A stretch of DNA of 64,000 nucleotides from JADFOI01 sp965218935 (GCA_965218935.1 CBDCMH010000011.1:1-64000), one strand, 5' to 3'. Positions 8,101 through 17,610 are shown, counted from the first letter of the stretch. Program-made: numbers and translations. The notes: generated by a model not told the origin, from the letters alone.

Positions 8101-9942
8101 TCAGTATCTTACCAAGGAGAGGTTGTTCATGGCACGTGCTTCCAGATGTTTCCGGCGCACTCTGAGAGGCTCCATTCTGGTCTCGGCGTCGCTCAATACA
8201 GCCTCGATTTCCCGCTCAATGCTCGTCTCATCGAGATGAGTCATGTCCCCCACGAAAGGCAGATCCAGCTCCTGGTTCAAGCCCTCCATTTTCTGACCCC
8301 GCTGAATGGAAATTGGATAGACGTCGGCCAAAACGGAAAACAGCGTGAAATGATATCGCTGGCTGAGGGTCAACTGCATGCAGGACACCAGGGAGATCAT
8401 CTGATTGGGTTCGTAGTAGCGGCTGGGCACCATGATAGAAGGATGACTCATCATTTGACGAACCTCGGCCGCTGCCGCCCGATCAAAGTAGTCTCCTTCC
8501 CGCGATTCGTTGCAAAAGAAAAATATCTCAGCGTCGTATTTTTCGATCAACCGATCCAACAGGATTCCCCAGGCTTTCTTCATCTCTACCTGGTCTTTCC
8601 AGATTTCGTTGACCAGATTGACTCCGATGGGGAGCTTGTCCTCAGATGCCCCGGCTTTCTGCAAGGACTCATGGGCCCACTCGGAATCGATCTGGGGAGA
8701 CAGCAGCCAGGCCCAGTCGGCTCCCACCACAATCTTCTCTTCGGGAACGCCCATTTCCAGCAGCGCTTGATTGCAATGCTTGGAGCGAACCGACCAGGAA
8801 ACGATGGGCAAGTAGGTTTCCTGGAAGATCCGCAGGCCTTCGGGATTTTGCAACCGATCCACGCCCACACCCAGAGCATGGACCGTTTTGCCCAGTTTAT
8901 GGCAGAGTCGAAGCTTTCCCGCGTTAGCTTGTAGTGGCCAGGCCAGGCCCCACTGATCCATCACCGGTGTGTCCCCGATCAGAAAAACTAGGTCGGCTTC
9001 TCGGACGCTTTTTTCTATCGCTGCGGAGTCCTCCACCGATAGGTAGCGAACTCCCTGGGGCAAGACCGCAGTTCTCTTCAGGGAATGAATCTCCGTACTC
9101 AATTCGAATTCAGGCCCAAGACGCGCCTGGGCAGCCAGGAACATGGCGTCGTCCCCGGTATTGCCGGAGCCCAATCCCGTGTCGAGCTGGTGGACACGCA
9201 TCAATCGCTGCTCCTCACGGGCAGCCACTTGAGTTCGCCCTGTTTTTTTTCGAAAAACAGCACCTCCCACTACATAATTGTGATGGGGTGAGGATTGCAG
9301 GTTCCACCCCCGAAAGGTCTCCATGTCCTCAGTATTCCAAGACGCTCCAGGATCCAGAGGTTCCAGGTCGGTGTGGTTCCAGATCAATTGATCAAAGGCT
9401 GCCATATCCAGGGCCTCTCCATTCCACTCGGGAAAAGTCATTCCCAGTGAGGCTTCACAGATATCAAAGGTTAGGCAAAAAAGGCCTTTGGGCTTCAGGA
9501 CCCTCACCGCCTCGTCCAAAGCGGACTCTTTGTCCTCAATATGCTCGATGACGGAGAAAGAGGTGACCACGTCAAAGGTCTCATCGGCCATGGGAAGACC
9601 TTCAGGGCCGGAAATCAGATCCCAATGGATCGCAAGATCGTGAGCCTCTTTGAGCTCCTCCCATTTGGCGAGATGGGCGGGATCGGTCTCGGTCATCCAC
9701 ACCTCAGCACCCAAAGAAGCCAGGAACCAGGGCATGGGGGAGATTTCCGAGCCAATATCCAGGATTCTTAGATCCGGAAAGTGCAGGGAACTGAGATACT
9801 GCCAGATCCACGGATACTCCCAGACCTTGGACCAATCGGTATGGACTCTTAACCCATGCTCCTGGGCGAAGCCATTCACCCGGGTCATAAAGGACCGGAA
9901 GGTGGGAGAGCGTAACCCATCCACAGAAGCCAGTCGCCTCAT
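8101..9942 (-). CDS. methyltransferase - polysaccharide pyruvyl transferase fusion
   Basis: 613 residues in one frame. Residues 1 to about 235 form a class I SAM-dependent methyltransferase: LRILDIGSEISPMPWFLASLG as motif I region, then DETFDVVTSFSVIEHIED. Residues from about 245 to the end form a polysaccharide pyruvyl transferase domain: GLGSGNTGDDAMFLAAQ at its start, ADLVFLIGDTPVMDQWG, HALGVGVDRLQNPEG, VGADWAWLL and SQRYHFTLFSVLADVYPI. The second half would transfer pyruvate from phosphoenolpyruvate to a sugar, giving a ketal; the first could methylate a sugar or other acceptor. Both activities on one chain imply sequential action on the same glycan, which is inference. Confidence 0.85.
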   Translation of the reverse strand: MRRLASVDGLRSPTFRSFMTRVNGFAQEHGLRVHTDWSKVWEYPWIWQYLSSLHFPDLRILDIGSEISPMPWFLASLGAEVWMTETDPAHLAKWEELKEAHDLAIHWDLISGPEGLPMADETFDVVTSFSVIEHIEDKESALDEAVRVLKPKGLFCLTFDICEASLGMTFPEWNGEALDMAAFDQLIWNHTDLEPLDPGASWNTEDMETFRGWNLQSSPHHNYVVGGAVFRKKTGRTQVAAREEQRLMRVHQLDTGLGSGNTGDDAMFLAAQARLGPEFELSTEIHSLKRTAVLPQGVRYLSVEDSAAIEKSVREADLVFLIGDTPVMDQWGLAWPLQANAGKLRLCHKLGKTVHALGVGVDRLQNPEGLRIFQETYLPIVSWSVRSKHCNQALLEMGVPEEKIVVGADWAWLLSPQIDSEWAHESLQKAGASEDKLPIGVNLVNEIWKDQVEMKKAWGILLDRLIEKYDAEIFFFCNESREGDYFDRAAAAEVRQMMSHPSIMVPSRYYEPNQMISLVSCMQLTLSQRYHFTLFSVLADVYPISIQRGQKMEGLNQELDLPFVGDMTHLDETSIEREIEAVLSDAETRMEPLRVRRKHLEARAMNNLSLVRY

Positions 9943-10005
9943 GAAAAAAGAATATGGCGGATTGCTGGATCAGAAGTCAAGAAAGGAAGGAGTGCAGGGG
10001 CTGCT

Positions 10006-10416
10006 TTAAAAGTCGGGACCGACTCCCGGGGGGAGTGGTGTTAATAGGGGAATGGGGACTTCGGGCGCTACGACGTAGGGTGCGTCCCCCCAGGGATTGC
10101 GCTCGGGTGGTGGCGAAGGCCTTCGAGGTGGTCGCTCTGAACGGGACGTCGTAGAAGCGCGAGAGGGCTTAACAGCGCGATCTAAGGCTGGGTTTGACGG
10201 GTTAGCGCTGTTGCTTTCGCTTCCCCAAACGGGGACGGGTGCCACTTCTGTAGATAGGGAAGCCGGCTGCACAATCGCTGATGGGAATAAACCTGTTGCT
10301 GAGTCGGCTGGTGAGAAGAGCGACCCGGCGAAGGTATAGGCAACCCATCCCGCGGCTACACCCACCATGAGCCAGTTACACCCTTCCACTACCCTGTCTC
10401 TCTTCCGAAAGTCCAT
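10006..10416 (-). CDS. proline-rich single-span membrane protein, function unknown
   Basis: 136 residues. A charged N-terminus (MDFRKRDRVVEG) precedes one hydrophobic segment (WLMVGVAAGWVAYTFAG), followed by a Ser/Pro/Arg-rich tail (ERPPRRPSPPPERNPWGD) predicted to be unstructured and outside the cytoplasm. A GAGGA stretch lies about 7 bases before the ATG. No family is recognised. The layout resembles inner-membrane linker proteins that reach into the periplasm, but no TonB or GspC motif is visible. A terminator-like hairpin lies just upstream. Confidence 0.55.
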   Translation of the reverse strand: MDFRKRDRVVEGCNWLMVGVAAGWVAYTFAGSLFSPADSATGLFPSAIVQPASLSTEVAPVPVWGSESNSANPSNPALDRAVKPSRASTTSRSERPPRRPSPPPERNPWGDAPYVVAPEVPIPLLTPLPPGVGPDF

Positions 10417-10445
10417 TCGGTATTCCTCAACCGCTTTGAATGTAT

Positions 10446-10482
10446 AAAAAAGAAAGGGGAACCCTTTTTGGAGGTCCCCCTT
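10446..10482 (-). terminator. rho-independent terminator
   Basis: On the minus strand AAAGGGGGACC pairs with GGTTCCCCTTT across a short A-rich loop and is followed by CTTTTTTATA. It lies downstream of the secreted-protein gene ending at 10588 and just before the start of the 136-residue protein gene. A second perfect hairpin, GCCGGGAGGCTCCCGGC, is at about 10538-10554 in the same gap, so the transcript here is strongly structured. Confidence 0.7.
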
Positions 10483-10587
10483 TTCACGGCATCAGATCCC
10501 ACAAATTCATCGGTTGGGTCTTCCAGGCCTTTGGATCGCCGGGAGGCTCCCGGCTAAGACGCAGGAGCCCCCCACTAGATCTCCAAG

Positions 10588-12054
10588 CTAGTTAATCATT
10601 TTGAGTTGGTAAATGCCAAACGACGACAGGTCATTCTGGAAGACCTGTGCAGTACCGGCGATGTTGTTGGCATCGATCGTAATTTCGAGAACCAGATTAC
10701 CACCGTCGGCAGTGTAAGGCAGGTCCGTAATCTGCATCAACACATCTTCCGCCACTCGGATATTCCGTCCCGACCACGACGTGAGGCTTCCAAGATCAGC
10801 TGTTCCCACTAGGGTGGAATCGCCCGAAGTTGGAAGCGTGAACGCCCGTACGGTGATGTCCCCAGACACCGGCCCGTGGTTAAAGAGATAGACTCGCGAG
10901 TGGAACATATCGCTGTTGCCGTTAACAAAGTTGGCAAGAAAGACCGTCCCATTGAGTTTCCACACGGTCAGACTTGTGGAAACCAGTTCGCGGCCGTTGG
11001 CATCCTCCCCAAGATCAAGATTAACAGCAAGATTAAGCGTTCGCGGATTAAGGTTTGTCGAACCATCGACGATGATGGTGATGGTTACCTCCGCGCCAAT
11101 CAAATCGGAGTTGTCGCCAGCAAACTCCAGCGTGGCGACACCATTGGCGAGGTCAAAATCCTCATCACTCTGTGCTAGCCTCATCTCGCCATCCGCCATC
11201 GTCTCGGCGACCCCGTCGTCATTCAAGACAATTTCGGTGATTCCGGTCAGATCGCCAGTGATCACCAGTTCTATCATTTCGGCCCCAGTTAGTAAGTAGT
11301 CGCTAACGCCGTCAGCGGCTAAAACACCTGCCGTCGTGCCGTTAACACCCAAGGTGGCACCCTTGTCCATATTAACAGTGTTGTCATTAGCAGCGTCGTC
11401 TGTTTCCTCCGCGACGAACTTGGTCCGGGTAGTGGCGACATCAATAGTGGCGGTACTGGACTTGAGTAAATCTCTAGTAACGGTCACACCGTAAATTCCT
11501 TTCAACCACGCGGCGGAGTCGGTACCTGCATCGATCATTGCACCGGTGTCGGAGGCTCGCGTCGTGACAGTGACGTTGATGGTTCCGCCGCCACCTAGCA
11601 CATTGTCGGGATCTTGGATTCCCCAACCTGCGGTATTCAAGGTAAGCGTCGGGAAGTCGCTTAAGTCATCTAGGTTAACGGGGAGCCTCGCCAAATACTC
11701 TACGGATTTGTCCCCGTCAGCTGGAGTCCCGAAAAGGCTACGGGTGATTGAACCACCACCTACCAACGCGGTCTGCAGGTCTGTCTCTATCGGCAGACGT
11801 CCTTCGTCGTCGTCAAATTCCGCATTGCCACCAAGGCTGACCGTTACGAAGAAGCTCGCGGAAGGTAGGATAAGCATCTTGCGCGTAATCATGTTCCCTG
11901 CTGGTATGACATACGCCTTTTTGGCGGCGCCTACTTCGCGAGCGTACTTAACCTCTGCAGAGACTTTGGTGGTGCCTGCCAGGGCATTTCCCATCATCAG
12001 TAGACAGGCCAAGCCGAGGCAAAGAGTGAAGGATATGATCCGAGTTGAATTCAT
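10588..12054 (-). CDS. large secreted surface-type protein
   Basis: About 488 residues from the ATG at 12054, chosen because AGGAGA precedes it and a signal peptide follows directly (MNSTRIISFTLCLGLACLLMM, cleavage probably after ALA). The mature part is acidic, rich in Thr, Asp, Gly and Val, low in Cys and Lys, with many short beta-strand patterns, as in S-layer or fibrillar proteins. The C-terminal 110 residues (from about FHSRVYLFNHGPVSGDITV) look like a separate beta-sandwich domain. No PEP-CTERM or LPXTG sorting signal is seen. A truncated paralogue lies at 32738-32956 with an identical first 15 coding bases. Role unknown; surface layer or adhesin is a guess. Confidence 0.75.
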   Translation of the reverse strand: MNSTRIISFTLCLGLACLLMMGNALAGTTKVSAEVKYAREVGAAKKAYVIPAGNMITRKMLILPSASFFVTVSLGGNAEFDDDEGRLPIETDLQTALVGGGSITRSLFGTPADGDKSVEYLARLPVNLDDLSDFPTLTLNTAGWGIQDPDNVLGGGGTINVTVTTRASDTGAMIDAGTDSAAWLKGIYGVTVTRDLLKSSTATIDVATTRTKFVAEETDDAANDNTVNMDKGATLGVNGTTAGVLAADGVSDYLLTGAEMIELVITGDLTGITEIVLNDDGVAETMADGEMRLAQSDEDFDLANGVATLEFAGDNSDLIGAEVTITIIVDGSTNLNPRTLNLAVNLDLGEDANGRELVSTSLTVWKLNGTVFLANFVNGNSDMFHSRVYLFNHGPVSGDITVRAFTLPTSGDSTLVGTADLGSLTSWSGRNIRVAEDVLMQITDLPYTADGGNLVLEITIDANNIAGTAQVFQNDLSSFGIYQLKMIN

Positions 12055-12484
12055 GGTGATTCTCCTAGTTTGGTTGAAAAACATGATTTAGGCTACCTCC
12101 GTCACAAGCTATCTTCGTAATCTTGTATCTGCTTTCTGTTGCGAAAAAAATCGGCTGCTAGCACGGGCTGAGTCGCAATACATAAGGATTTCTCTCGTTG
12201 ATTCCTCTCCTCATCGAACAAGATGCCAAAATTCACCTTTTCATGTCAAGTAAAAATGCGATAAATATGCGTCTTTTTTAAAAAGATCACGTCGCAGTGG
12301 CCATAATTGGTAACTTGATTAACGACTTCACTAACGCCCATGCGGAAGATTTTAACGAAATTGCGAAAGCCCAACAGTGACGCAGACCACCAAAAAAACA
12401 TCCGTAAGCAGCACCTTTCGCTTTTAGGCACCGATCACCGGCCCTTTGGCGAAACTCCCTCCTAACCCACTTATCATAGGATAT
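12055..12484. other. AT-rich intergenic region
   Basis: No convincing gene is seen. The stretch is more AT-rich than its surroundings (poly-A/T runs near 12145 and 12275-12285) and should hold the promoter of the secreted-protein gene reading leftwards and the 3' end of the ABC permease gene that stops at 12485. The short reading frames here lack ribosome sites and coding character. Confidence 0.5.
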
Positions 12485-13309
12485 CTATATGACATCTCGG
12501 ATTTCTGTTCTGAGTTTCCCCAAGATCATATATCCAGCCAGGGGAGCCGTCAATGCCCAAAAGGTCATGAGTCCCCAATGCCATGGGGCAGGCCACGACC
12601 CGCTAACAATGATGCCCTGAAGGGAATCGACGAAGGGAAATGCAGGGTTGAACACCAGAAGCTCTTGGAAAAGAGCAGGGAGAATGTCTTTCACGTAAAC
12701 GATGGGCGTCAACCACATCCACATCTGAAGAAGGATCCCGAGCCCTTGACCGATATCACGGAAGAATACATTCAAGCTTCCCAGCATCAGCCCAAGCCCG
12801 AAGCCAAAGGACTGAAGCAGGAGGATCACGACAGGCACAGCCAGCCAGGTCCAGGTAATGGGTGCCTTGAGAACGATGTTGAGAAAAAAGAGGATAACCA
12901 TTGAAATACCCACACTCAAGGTTCCTCCTAAGGCGTTTTGAGCCACGAAGATCTGCTCGGGGATGGGAAGTTTCTTAAGATAGGTGGCATTTTCCAGGAA
13001 GGACTGGGTTCCTCGGGAGACGCACTCCGAAAATCCCAGCCAGGGGAGCAGTCCGGAGCAAAGGTAAATCGCAAAAGCTTTTGCAGAACCTGCACCGGGC
13101 AATCGAACTTCCATGATTTGAGAAAAGACGATGGTCAAAATCAAGATTTGCAGGAGCGGGATCAAGACATTCCAGAAAACGCCCATGGCGGAACCTGCAT
13201 AGCGGTACCTGAGGTCGCTGATTGCCGAGCGCCAGATAAACAGTCGATAGATCCAAAAGACCCGAACAGGGTTGCGCACGATCAATCGATCCATGGCGTG
13301 AGTCAGCAT
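12485..13309 (-). CDS. ABC-2 type polysaccharide export permease (Wzm/KpsM/TagG family)
   Basis: About 274 residues from the ATG at 13309 (MLTHAMDRLIVRNP); longer in-frame starts up to 13414 would overlap the divergent gene. The N-terminus WRSAISDLRYRYAGSAMGVFWNVLIPLLQ is the family hallmark (cytoplasmic amphipathic segment leading into the first span), followed by about six hydrophobic segments and MLGSLNVFFRDIGQGLGILLQMWMWLTPIVY. Such permeases export lipid-linked O-antigen or teichoic precursors and require a Wzt/TagH ATPase. No ATPase gene is found in this window. It is divergent from the O-antigen ligase gene, sharing a 105-bp promoter region. Confidence 0.88.
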   Translation of the reverse strand: MLTHAMDRLIVRNPVRVFWIYRLFIWRSAISDLRYRYAGSAMGVFWNVLIPLLQILILTIVFSQIMEVRLPGAGSAKAFAIYLCSGLLPWLGFSECVSRGTQSFLENATYLKKLPIPEQIFVAQNALGGTLSVGISMVILFFLNIVLKAPITWTWLAVPVVILLLQSFGFGLGLMLGSLNVFFRDIGQGLGILLQMWMWLTPIVYVKDILPALFQELLVFNPAFPFVDSLQGIIVSGSWPAPWHWGLMTFWALTAPLAGYMILGKLRTEIRDVI

Positions 13310-13414
13310 CCTATTTCTATAGCTCCGTTCTTTCAGTTGCATTGAACAAAATGAGATTACGGAAAAAGTGTCCCGGGCACAAGTTCTCGACATTTCGGAT
13401 ACAATCGCCTGCAA

Positions 13415-15499
13415 ATGTCAAAGAAAAGGCCCAAACGCGCTCGGAAGTCAAAGAGGGAGCGTAGCGTCTCCCCGGGTTTTGACTGGAGCGGCCTGGCCAA
13501 AGGGCTCCAGTTGATCCTGGCCCTGGTTGTGCCCTTCGTTTTTCTAGAAGGATTTTACAACTACGTCGATTTGCCGCGGGCGGTGCTGATCCAGGGGGGA
13601 GTTGTCTTAATTCTGCTGGTGTGGCTCCTGGGAGCCGCTTCTCAAAATGAGTTCAGGATCCTGAGAACGCCCTTTAACCTTCCTCTTCTGGGTTTTGTGT
13701 CATGGGCGGGCCTGTCCCTGCTTTGGGCCCACAATTTCTATGAAGGCTTGGAGATATGGACCAACTGGGGTGCCTGCTTGATTCTCTTCTTTCTCACCGT
13801 AAATCTGTTTGAGAGTGAACGGGACATCCGGCGCCTCCTGGCGGTTCTCTTGCTGACAGGCACTTTCGTTGCTCTACTGGGTATCTGCCAGTATCTCCTC
13901 GAAGTCAGCTGGGTTCCCCAGATGACACCCCCGGCAGCCACCTTTTCCAACCGAAACATGGTCGCTCAGTTCATGGTCTTGACAATCCCTTTGGCTGTTG
14001 GCTTTTTTCTGCTCAGTCAAAAGCGTCTTCATGTCCTGTTGACCGCGGCCGCGTTGGGTCTTCTAGGCCTGTTTCTCTTCTACACCGGAACCAGAGCCGC
14101 CTGGCTGGCCGTGACGGTTGAATTCTTGCTTTTTGCAACATTAATCGGGCGCGACCACTTCAAGTGGCAACTGGCCCCGCCCATGGGAGCCAATAAGAAG
14201 AAGGCGGTGGCGGTCTGCGCCCTGATGGTCTTTATTTTCATTAATTTGACTCCCTCCGGTTTCCGGTGGCAGGTGGGTGCCGCCTACCAGCGAATCCGAG
14301 AGGTAGTGCCGGGGGTACAACCCCAGCCGCCTCGGGTCTCTGAGCAGGCCGTACCGGCCGGTGGTGAGAACCCTTCTCAGCCGCAACCGGTGCAGGCGGC
14401 CGCAACTCCAGTCGGGGACAGTCTAAGCGTTCGGTTGCGTCTCTGGCAAAACACGCTTTATATGGGAAAGGAGAACCTTTTAAGAGGGGTGGGTGTGGGC
14501 AACTTTCCCGTCTTGTATCCCCGTTACAAGAGGAGTGCGGTGGTGGACCCGGTTTTCAATGAAGAAAGGGAGTGGCGCAAAGCGCACAACGATTATGCTC
14601 AGACTTTCGCCGAACTGGGGATGGTGGGGTTGTTTTTCTTGGGCTGGCTTCTCTTTGCCTCGATCAAGACTTCTATCGCTCTGCTGGATGGAGAAACAAA
14701 AGGAGAGTTGCGCTATCTCCTCATGGGAGTCATCGTCGCTTTGGGTGGCCTTTCGATCACCGCTTTCTTCAGTTTCCCTTTTCAGTTGGCCACACCCACT
14801 TTTGTCTTTGCCCTTTACCTGGGCGTTCTGGGAGGATGCTCCTCGCAACCCATCCAGCCTGAGAACCCTGTTGGGCAAGGCAAGACATCTATCACCCTTC
14901 CTCCCTGGGCTGTCAGCGCCAGTGTTGCCTGTATCTTCTTATTCCTCCTGGTACTGCTCCCCTTTCAATACAATCGACTGATAGCGGATGGCTTCTACAG
15001 GAGAGTCGATGCACTCGCTTCCCAACAGGATTGGGCTGCAGCTATTCTTCAAGCCAGGGAGGGCTATGACCACAATCCCTACCGGAAGGAGTTTCTCTTT
15101 CAGATGGGCAGAGCGCATCTGGAAGCAGGTGATGTCGATGCTGCGATCGAAAAGACAGAAGAATTTCTGGAGGCTTATCCTTATTACGTCAATGCCCATC
15201 ACAATATGGGCACAGCCTATGTGATCAAGGGAGACATGGATCGAGCTTTGCAACATTTTGACCGAGTTTTTGAGATCATTGCCGAATATGGTGTGACTCA
15301 CTATATGGTGGCTCAAATATACGAGTTGCAAGATGAACGCGACAAGGCTCTTGAGCACTATCGGTTAGCAGTTGAAGCCGACGGCACCAACCCAAAATAT
15401 AGGGAAAGGCTCGACCGGTTGGCGCGGGCGATCGAAAACGACTTGGAGCGGGTGATCGAAAACGACCGAAATAACCCAGGGGGAGCCCCTTCCCGATGA
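13415..15499 (+). CDS. O-antigen ligase/polymerase family protein with C-terminal TPR
   Basis: 694 residues. A basic N-terminus (MSKKRPKRARKSKRER) precedes about ten to twelve transmembrane segments. The Wzy_C/O-antigen-ligase signature is present: a long periplasmic loop with a Pro/Gln-rich insert (about 295-335), then SLSVRLRLWQNTLYMGKEN and RGVGVGNFPVLYPRYK, then HNDYAQTFAELGMVG. After the last span (about 500-520) three or four TPR-like repeats follow (FLFQMGRAHLEAGDVDAAIE, AHHNMGTAYVIKGDMDRALQ). Such proteins join polyprenyl-linked glycan to lipid A or protein, or polymerise repeats; the TPR tail is commonly periplasmic and may bind protein partners. Confidence 0.88.
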   Translation: MSKKRPKRARKSKRERSVSPGFDWSGLAKGLQLILALVVPFVFLEGFYNYVDLPRAVLIQGGVVLILLVWLLGAASQNEFRILRTPFNLPLLGFVSWAGLSLLWAHNFYEGLEIWTNWGACLILFFLTVNLFESERDIRRLLAVLLLTGTFVALLGICQYLLEVSWVPQMTPPAATFSNRNMVAQFMVLTIPLAVGFFLLSQKRLHVLLTAAALGLLGLFLFYTGTRAAWLAVTVEFLLFATLIGRDHFKWQLAPPMGANKKKAVAVCALMVFIFINLTPSGFRWQVGAAYQRIREVVPGVQPQPPRVSEQAVPAGGENPSQPQPVQAAATPVGDSLSVRLRLWQNTLYMGKENLLRGVGVGNFPVLYPRYKRSAVVDPVFNEEREWRKAHNDYAQTFAELGMVGLFFLGWLLFASIKTSIALLDGETKGELRYLLMGVIVALGGLSITAFFSFPFQLATPTFVFALYLGVLGGCSSQPIQPENPVGQGKTSITLPPWAVSASVACIFLFLLVLLPFQYNRLIADGFYRRVDALASQQDWAAAILQAREGYDHNPYRKEFLFQMGRAHLEAGDVDAAIEKTEEFLEAYPYYVNAHHNMGTAYVIKGDMDRALQHFDRVFEIIAEYGVTHYMVAQIYELQDERDKALEHYRLAVEADGTNPKYRERLDRLARAIENDLERVIENDRNNPGGAPSR

Positions 15500-15512
15500 G
15501 GAACGACCGCTT

Positions 15513-16697
15513 CTAATCCATTTCCGGGAGAAACAGCTTATTTTGCCGTTTTGGCGGTGTGCGCTTGTGAGGTCTTCCTCGCAGGCAATTCCAGAGCACC
15601 TTGAACAGTCGGGGTTCAAGAATCGGCAAACGCCAGACCACGGGATCCATGGAGTCTCGGTCGTATCGACTCAAGAAGTTGCGTACTTTTGATGTCACCG
15701 TTTTCACCAGCTGTTCATAGCCTCTGTTGTCCAGACGGTCCAGCAGTAAACGGAGAAGCCAATGAGCATTGAGTTCTCGCTTTACTCCCCGGAGCTGTGC
15801 CCTGTAGGATTTGCCTTCTAATACAGTTCTGGCGGCGGCCTGTGCACCCAGAAATCCACTCACAGTTCCTCCCACGGTCGTCACCTTAACTTGCCCTGCG
15901 GCATCTCCCACCAGATAAACCGGAGTGCTTCCGATTCGAGTCCAGGGTTTGAGCCTGGGACTGAACAGGGCAACTTGAGCGGCTTGATAGGCTTTCGGTT
16001 CAAGATTGTGGTGGGCCAGAAACCTTCTCAGACTCTCCCGAGCTTTACGGCCGTGATCGCCAATCAATCCGACGACTCCCTTATCCGGAGATTCGGGAAT
16101 CAGCCAGAAAAAAAAGCGGGTCTCCTCAGTGTCAAACCAAACTTTTGTGACTGAGGGATTCCAGTCAGACGGCAGCGTCACTTCAGCCTGTACTATGGGA
16201 AGTGAATTCGGTTGGGGAATTCTGGCTTCCTCCGCCACCTTGCTACGGACGCCATCCGCCCCGATCACTGCCTCTTTTGCTACAACGATCGACTCCCCTT
16301 GTGCGGTTTGCAATTCGATACCAAGGCCATCGCCGTTCTCTTGAAAGCCCTTGAAACGATGATCGAGAAATAAGCCTCCTCCCGCGGTCTCAAATTTCGA
16401 AGCCAGCCAATGAGTCAGACTCGACCGTTCTACAATCAGATCCGGCTCCTTCAGAGGAATACTCAGCGCTCTGTTGGAAGTGGCTACTTCCATGACGTCA
16501 ATTTCATGAAGGACTAAATGGTCTGGGAGAGTTCCCAGGGCTTTGCGAAGAAGGGGTGTGACTATTAAAGTGCGGCGAGCAGGTGTGAGTTCTCTCTGCC
16601 TCTCAAAGAGGCCGACCTTTTTTCCCGCAAGAGCGAGACACTCCCCAGCGTAGAGCCCGGCAGTTGAAGCACCGATGATGATGACGTCAAACTTCAC
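15513..16697 (-). CDS. FAD-dependent oxidoreductase, geranylgeranyl-reductase-like
   Basis: 394 residues. The N-terminal dinucleotide-binding motif is VIIIGASTAGLYAGECLALAG followed by an acidic residue (VGLFER), and the second FAD motif is VYLVGDAAGQVKVTTVGGTVSG near 260-285. This places it in the geranylgeranyl reductase/halogenase-like flavoprotein group. Its C-terminal 90 residues are basic and may contact membrane. Enzymes of this group reduce isoprenoid double bonds or hydroxylate aromatic rings. In this locus a role in modifying the polyprenyl carrier is possible but unproven. It is convergent with the O-antigen ligase gene, 13 bp away. Confidence 0.82.
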   Translation of the reverse strand: MKFDVIIIGASTAGLYAGECLALAGKKVGLFERQRELTPARRTLIVTPLLRKALGTLPDHLVLHEIDVMEVATSNRALSIPLKEPDLIVERSSLTHWLASKFETAGGGLFLDHRFKGFQENGDGLGIELQTAQGESIVVAKEAVIGADGVRSKVAEEARIPQPNSLPIVQAEVTLPSDWNPSVTKVWFDTEETRFFFWLIPESPDKGVVGLIGDHGRKARESLRRFLAHHNLEPKAYQAAQVALFSPRLKPWTRIGSTPVYLVGDAAGQVKVTTVGGTVSGFLGAQAAARTVLEGKSYRAQLRGVKRELNAHWLLRLLLDRLDNRGYEQLVKTVTSKVRNFLSRYDRDSMDPVVWRLPILEPRLFKVLWNCLRGRPHKRTPPKRQNKLFLPEMD

Positions 16698-16864
16698 GGG
16701 GACTGACTTTCAACTGAAAATGTTCCCTCGAATCCAGGAATCGATTCAAGATACGCATTATATAGACAGCCCTGCAGAAGAAGTCAAGTTGTATCAGATG
16801 ATCGCTCTTCTTTAAGATAAACGGGTAAACCTGAGATGCACAAAGATGAGGAATCTCAAACAAT

Positions 16865-17610
16865 ATGATGAAGGCATTGGCTTTCCATACTGAGAGACTG
16901 CATGATGACAAGGTCTGGAAAAGACGGTTAATGATTCTGGCAATCATGCGCCGCCTGGGCTCGAAAGCCACTTTCTTCATTTACCCGTTTCGCTCAGTGG
17001 TGGCAGGAAGGGATATCTCAGATCGGGTCAGAGCCCTGGCCGCTAACTATGAGCAGGAAATTGGTCAGCACATTCATTTCTATGCTGGCAAATCATTGTA
17101 CAAGCCTAACAAGCGCAACGACCTGAGTGCCGAAAACATTCGAAACTGTATTGAGCGGGATTTTCAGTGGCTATGCCGAATTTCCAAACCCAGAGGATTC
17201 ACCTCCGGAGGATGGATTGTCACGGATGCTGTATATTCAGCCTTGATGAATCTGGGTTTTGATTATGATTGTCGGCTAGGGTACCTGCTCTGCGCAAGGG
17301 GCGGAAAGCCGGTCCGAATCTATGGCTGACGGAAGCTGAAAAAAGGTTCATTGAGGACCGCCCTTTGATTCTAGTCCCGACCACCCACACACTCAGGAAC
17401 AGACTTTTAGGCAAACGCCGCCTCACCAGCTCTCTGAAGGCAGGTGTTGAGTACCAACTCGTGTATCTTCACGACTATGATCTGTTAAGACCGCCTTTCC
17501 TCTTGGGACTTTCTCTAGCGCTGATGGCCAGCCGGGCTTTTCTGTGTGTGGATCACTTAGCGCGAAAATTTTCGGAGGGCAGTCCGAAGGGCGACTCTGC
17601 TCCCTATTGA
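16865..17610 (+). pseudogene. polysaccharide deacetylase-like protein, frameshifted
   Basis: The first frame (16865-17329) gives MMKALAFHTERLHDDKVWKR, LGSKATFFIYPF, QEIGQHIHFYAG and GFTSGGWIVTDAVYSALMNLGFDYDC, the layout of NodB-like carbohydrate esterase 4 proteins (TFF motif, histidine in the HIHF position). The C-terminal half (SARVPALRKGRKAGPNLWL onward, ending HDYDLLRPP) is in the -1 frame from about 17272 to 17610. A one-base loss joins the two into about 250 residues. The N-terminal catalytic Asp-Asp region looks weak, so activity is uncertain even without the frameshift. The 3' end overlaps the convergent WecA-like gene by a few bases. Confidence 0.7.

Noticed and set aside
10495..10580. 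Possible c-di-GMP (GEMM) riboswitch, from GACGC and GATG-like pieces
   Set aside because: The pieces are not in the order of the GEMM consensus on either strand, and the gap is explained by two plain hairpins.
12246..12431. 61-residue frame on the minus strand
   Set aside because: Low coding character in an AT-rich spacer and no ribosome site.
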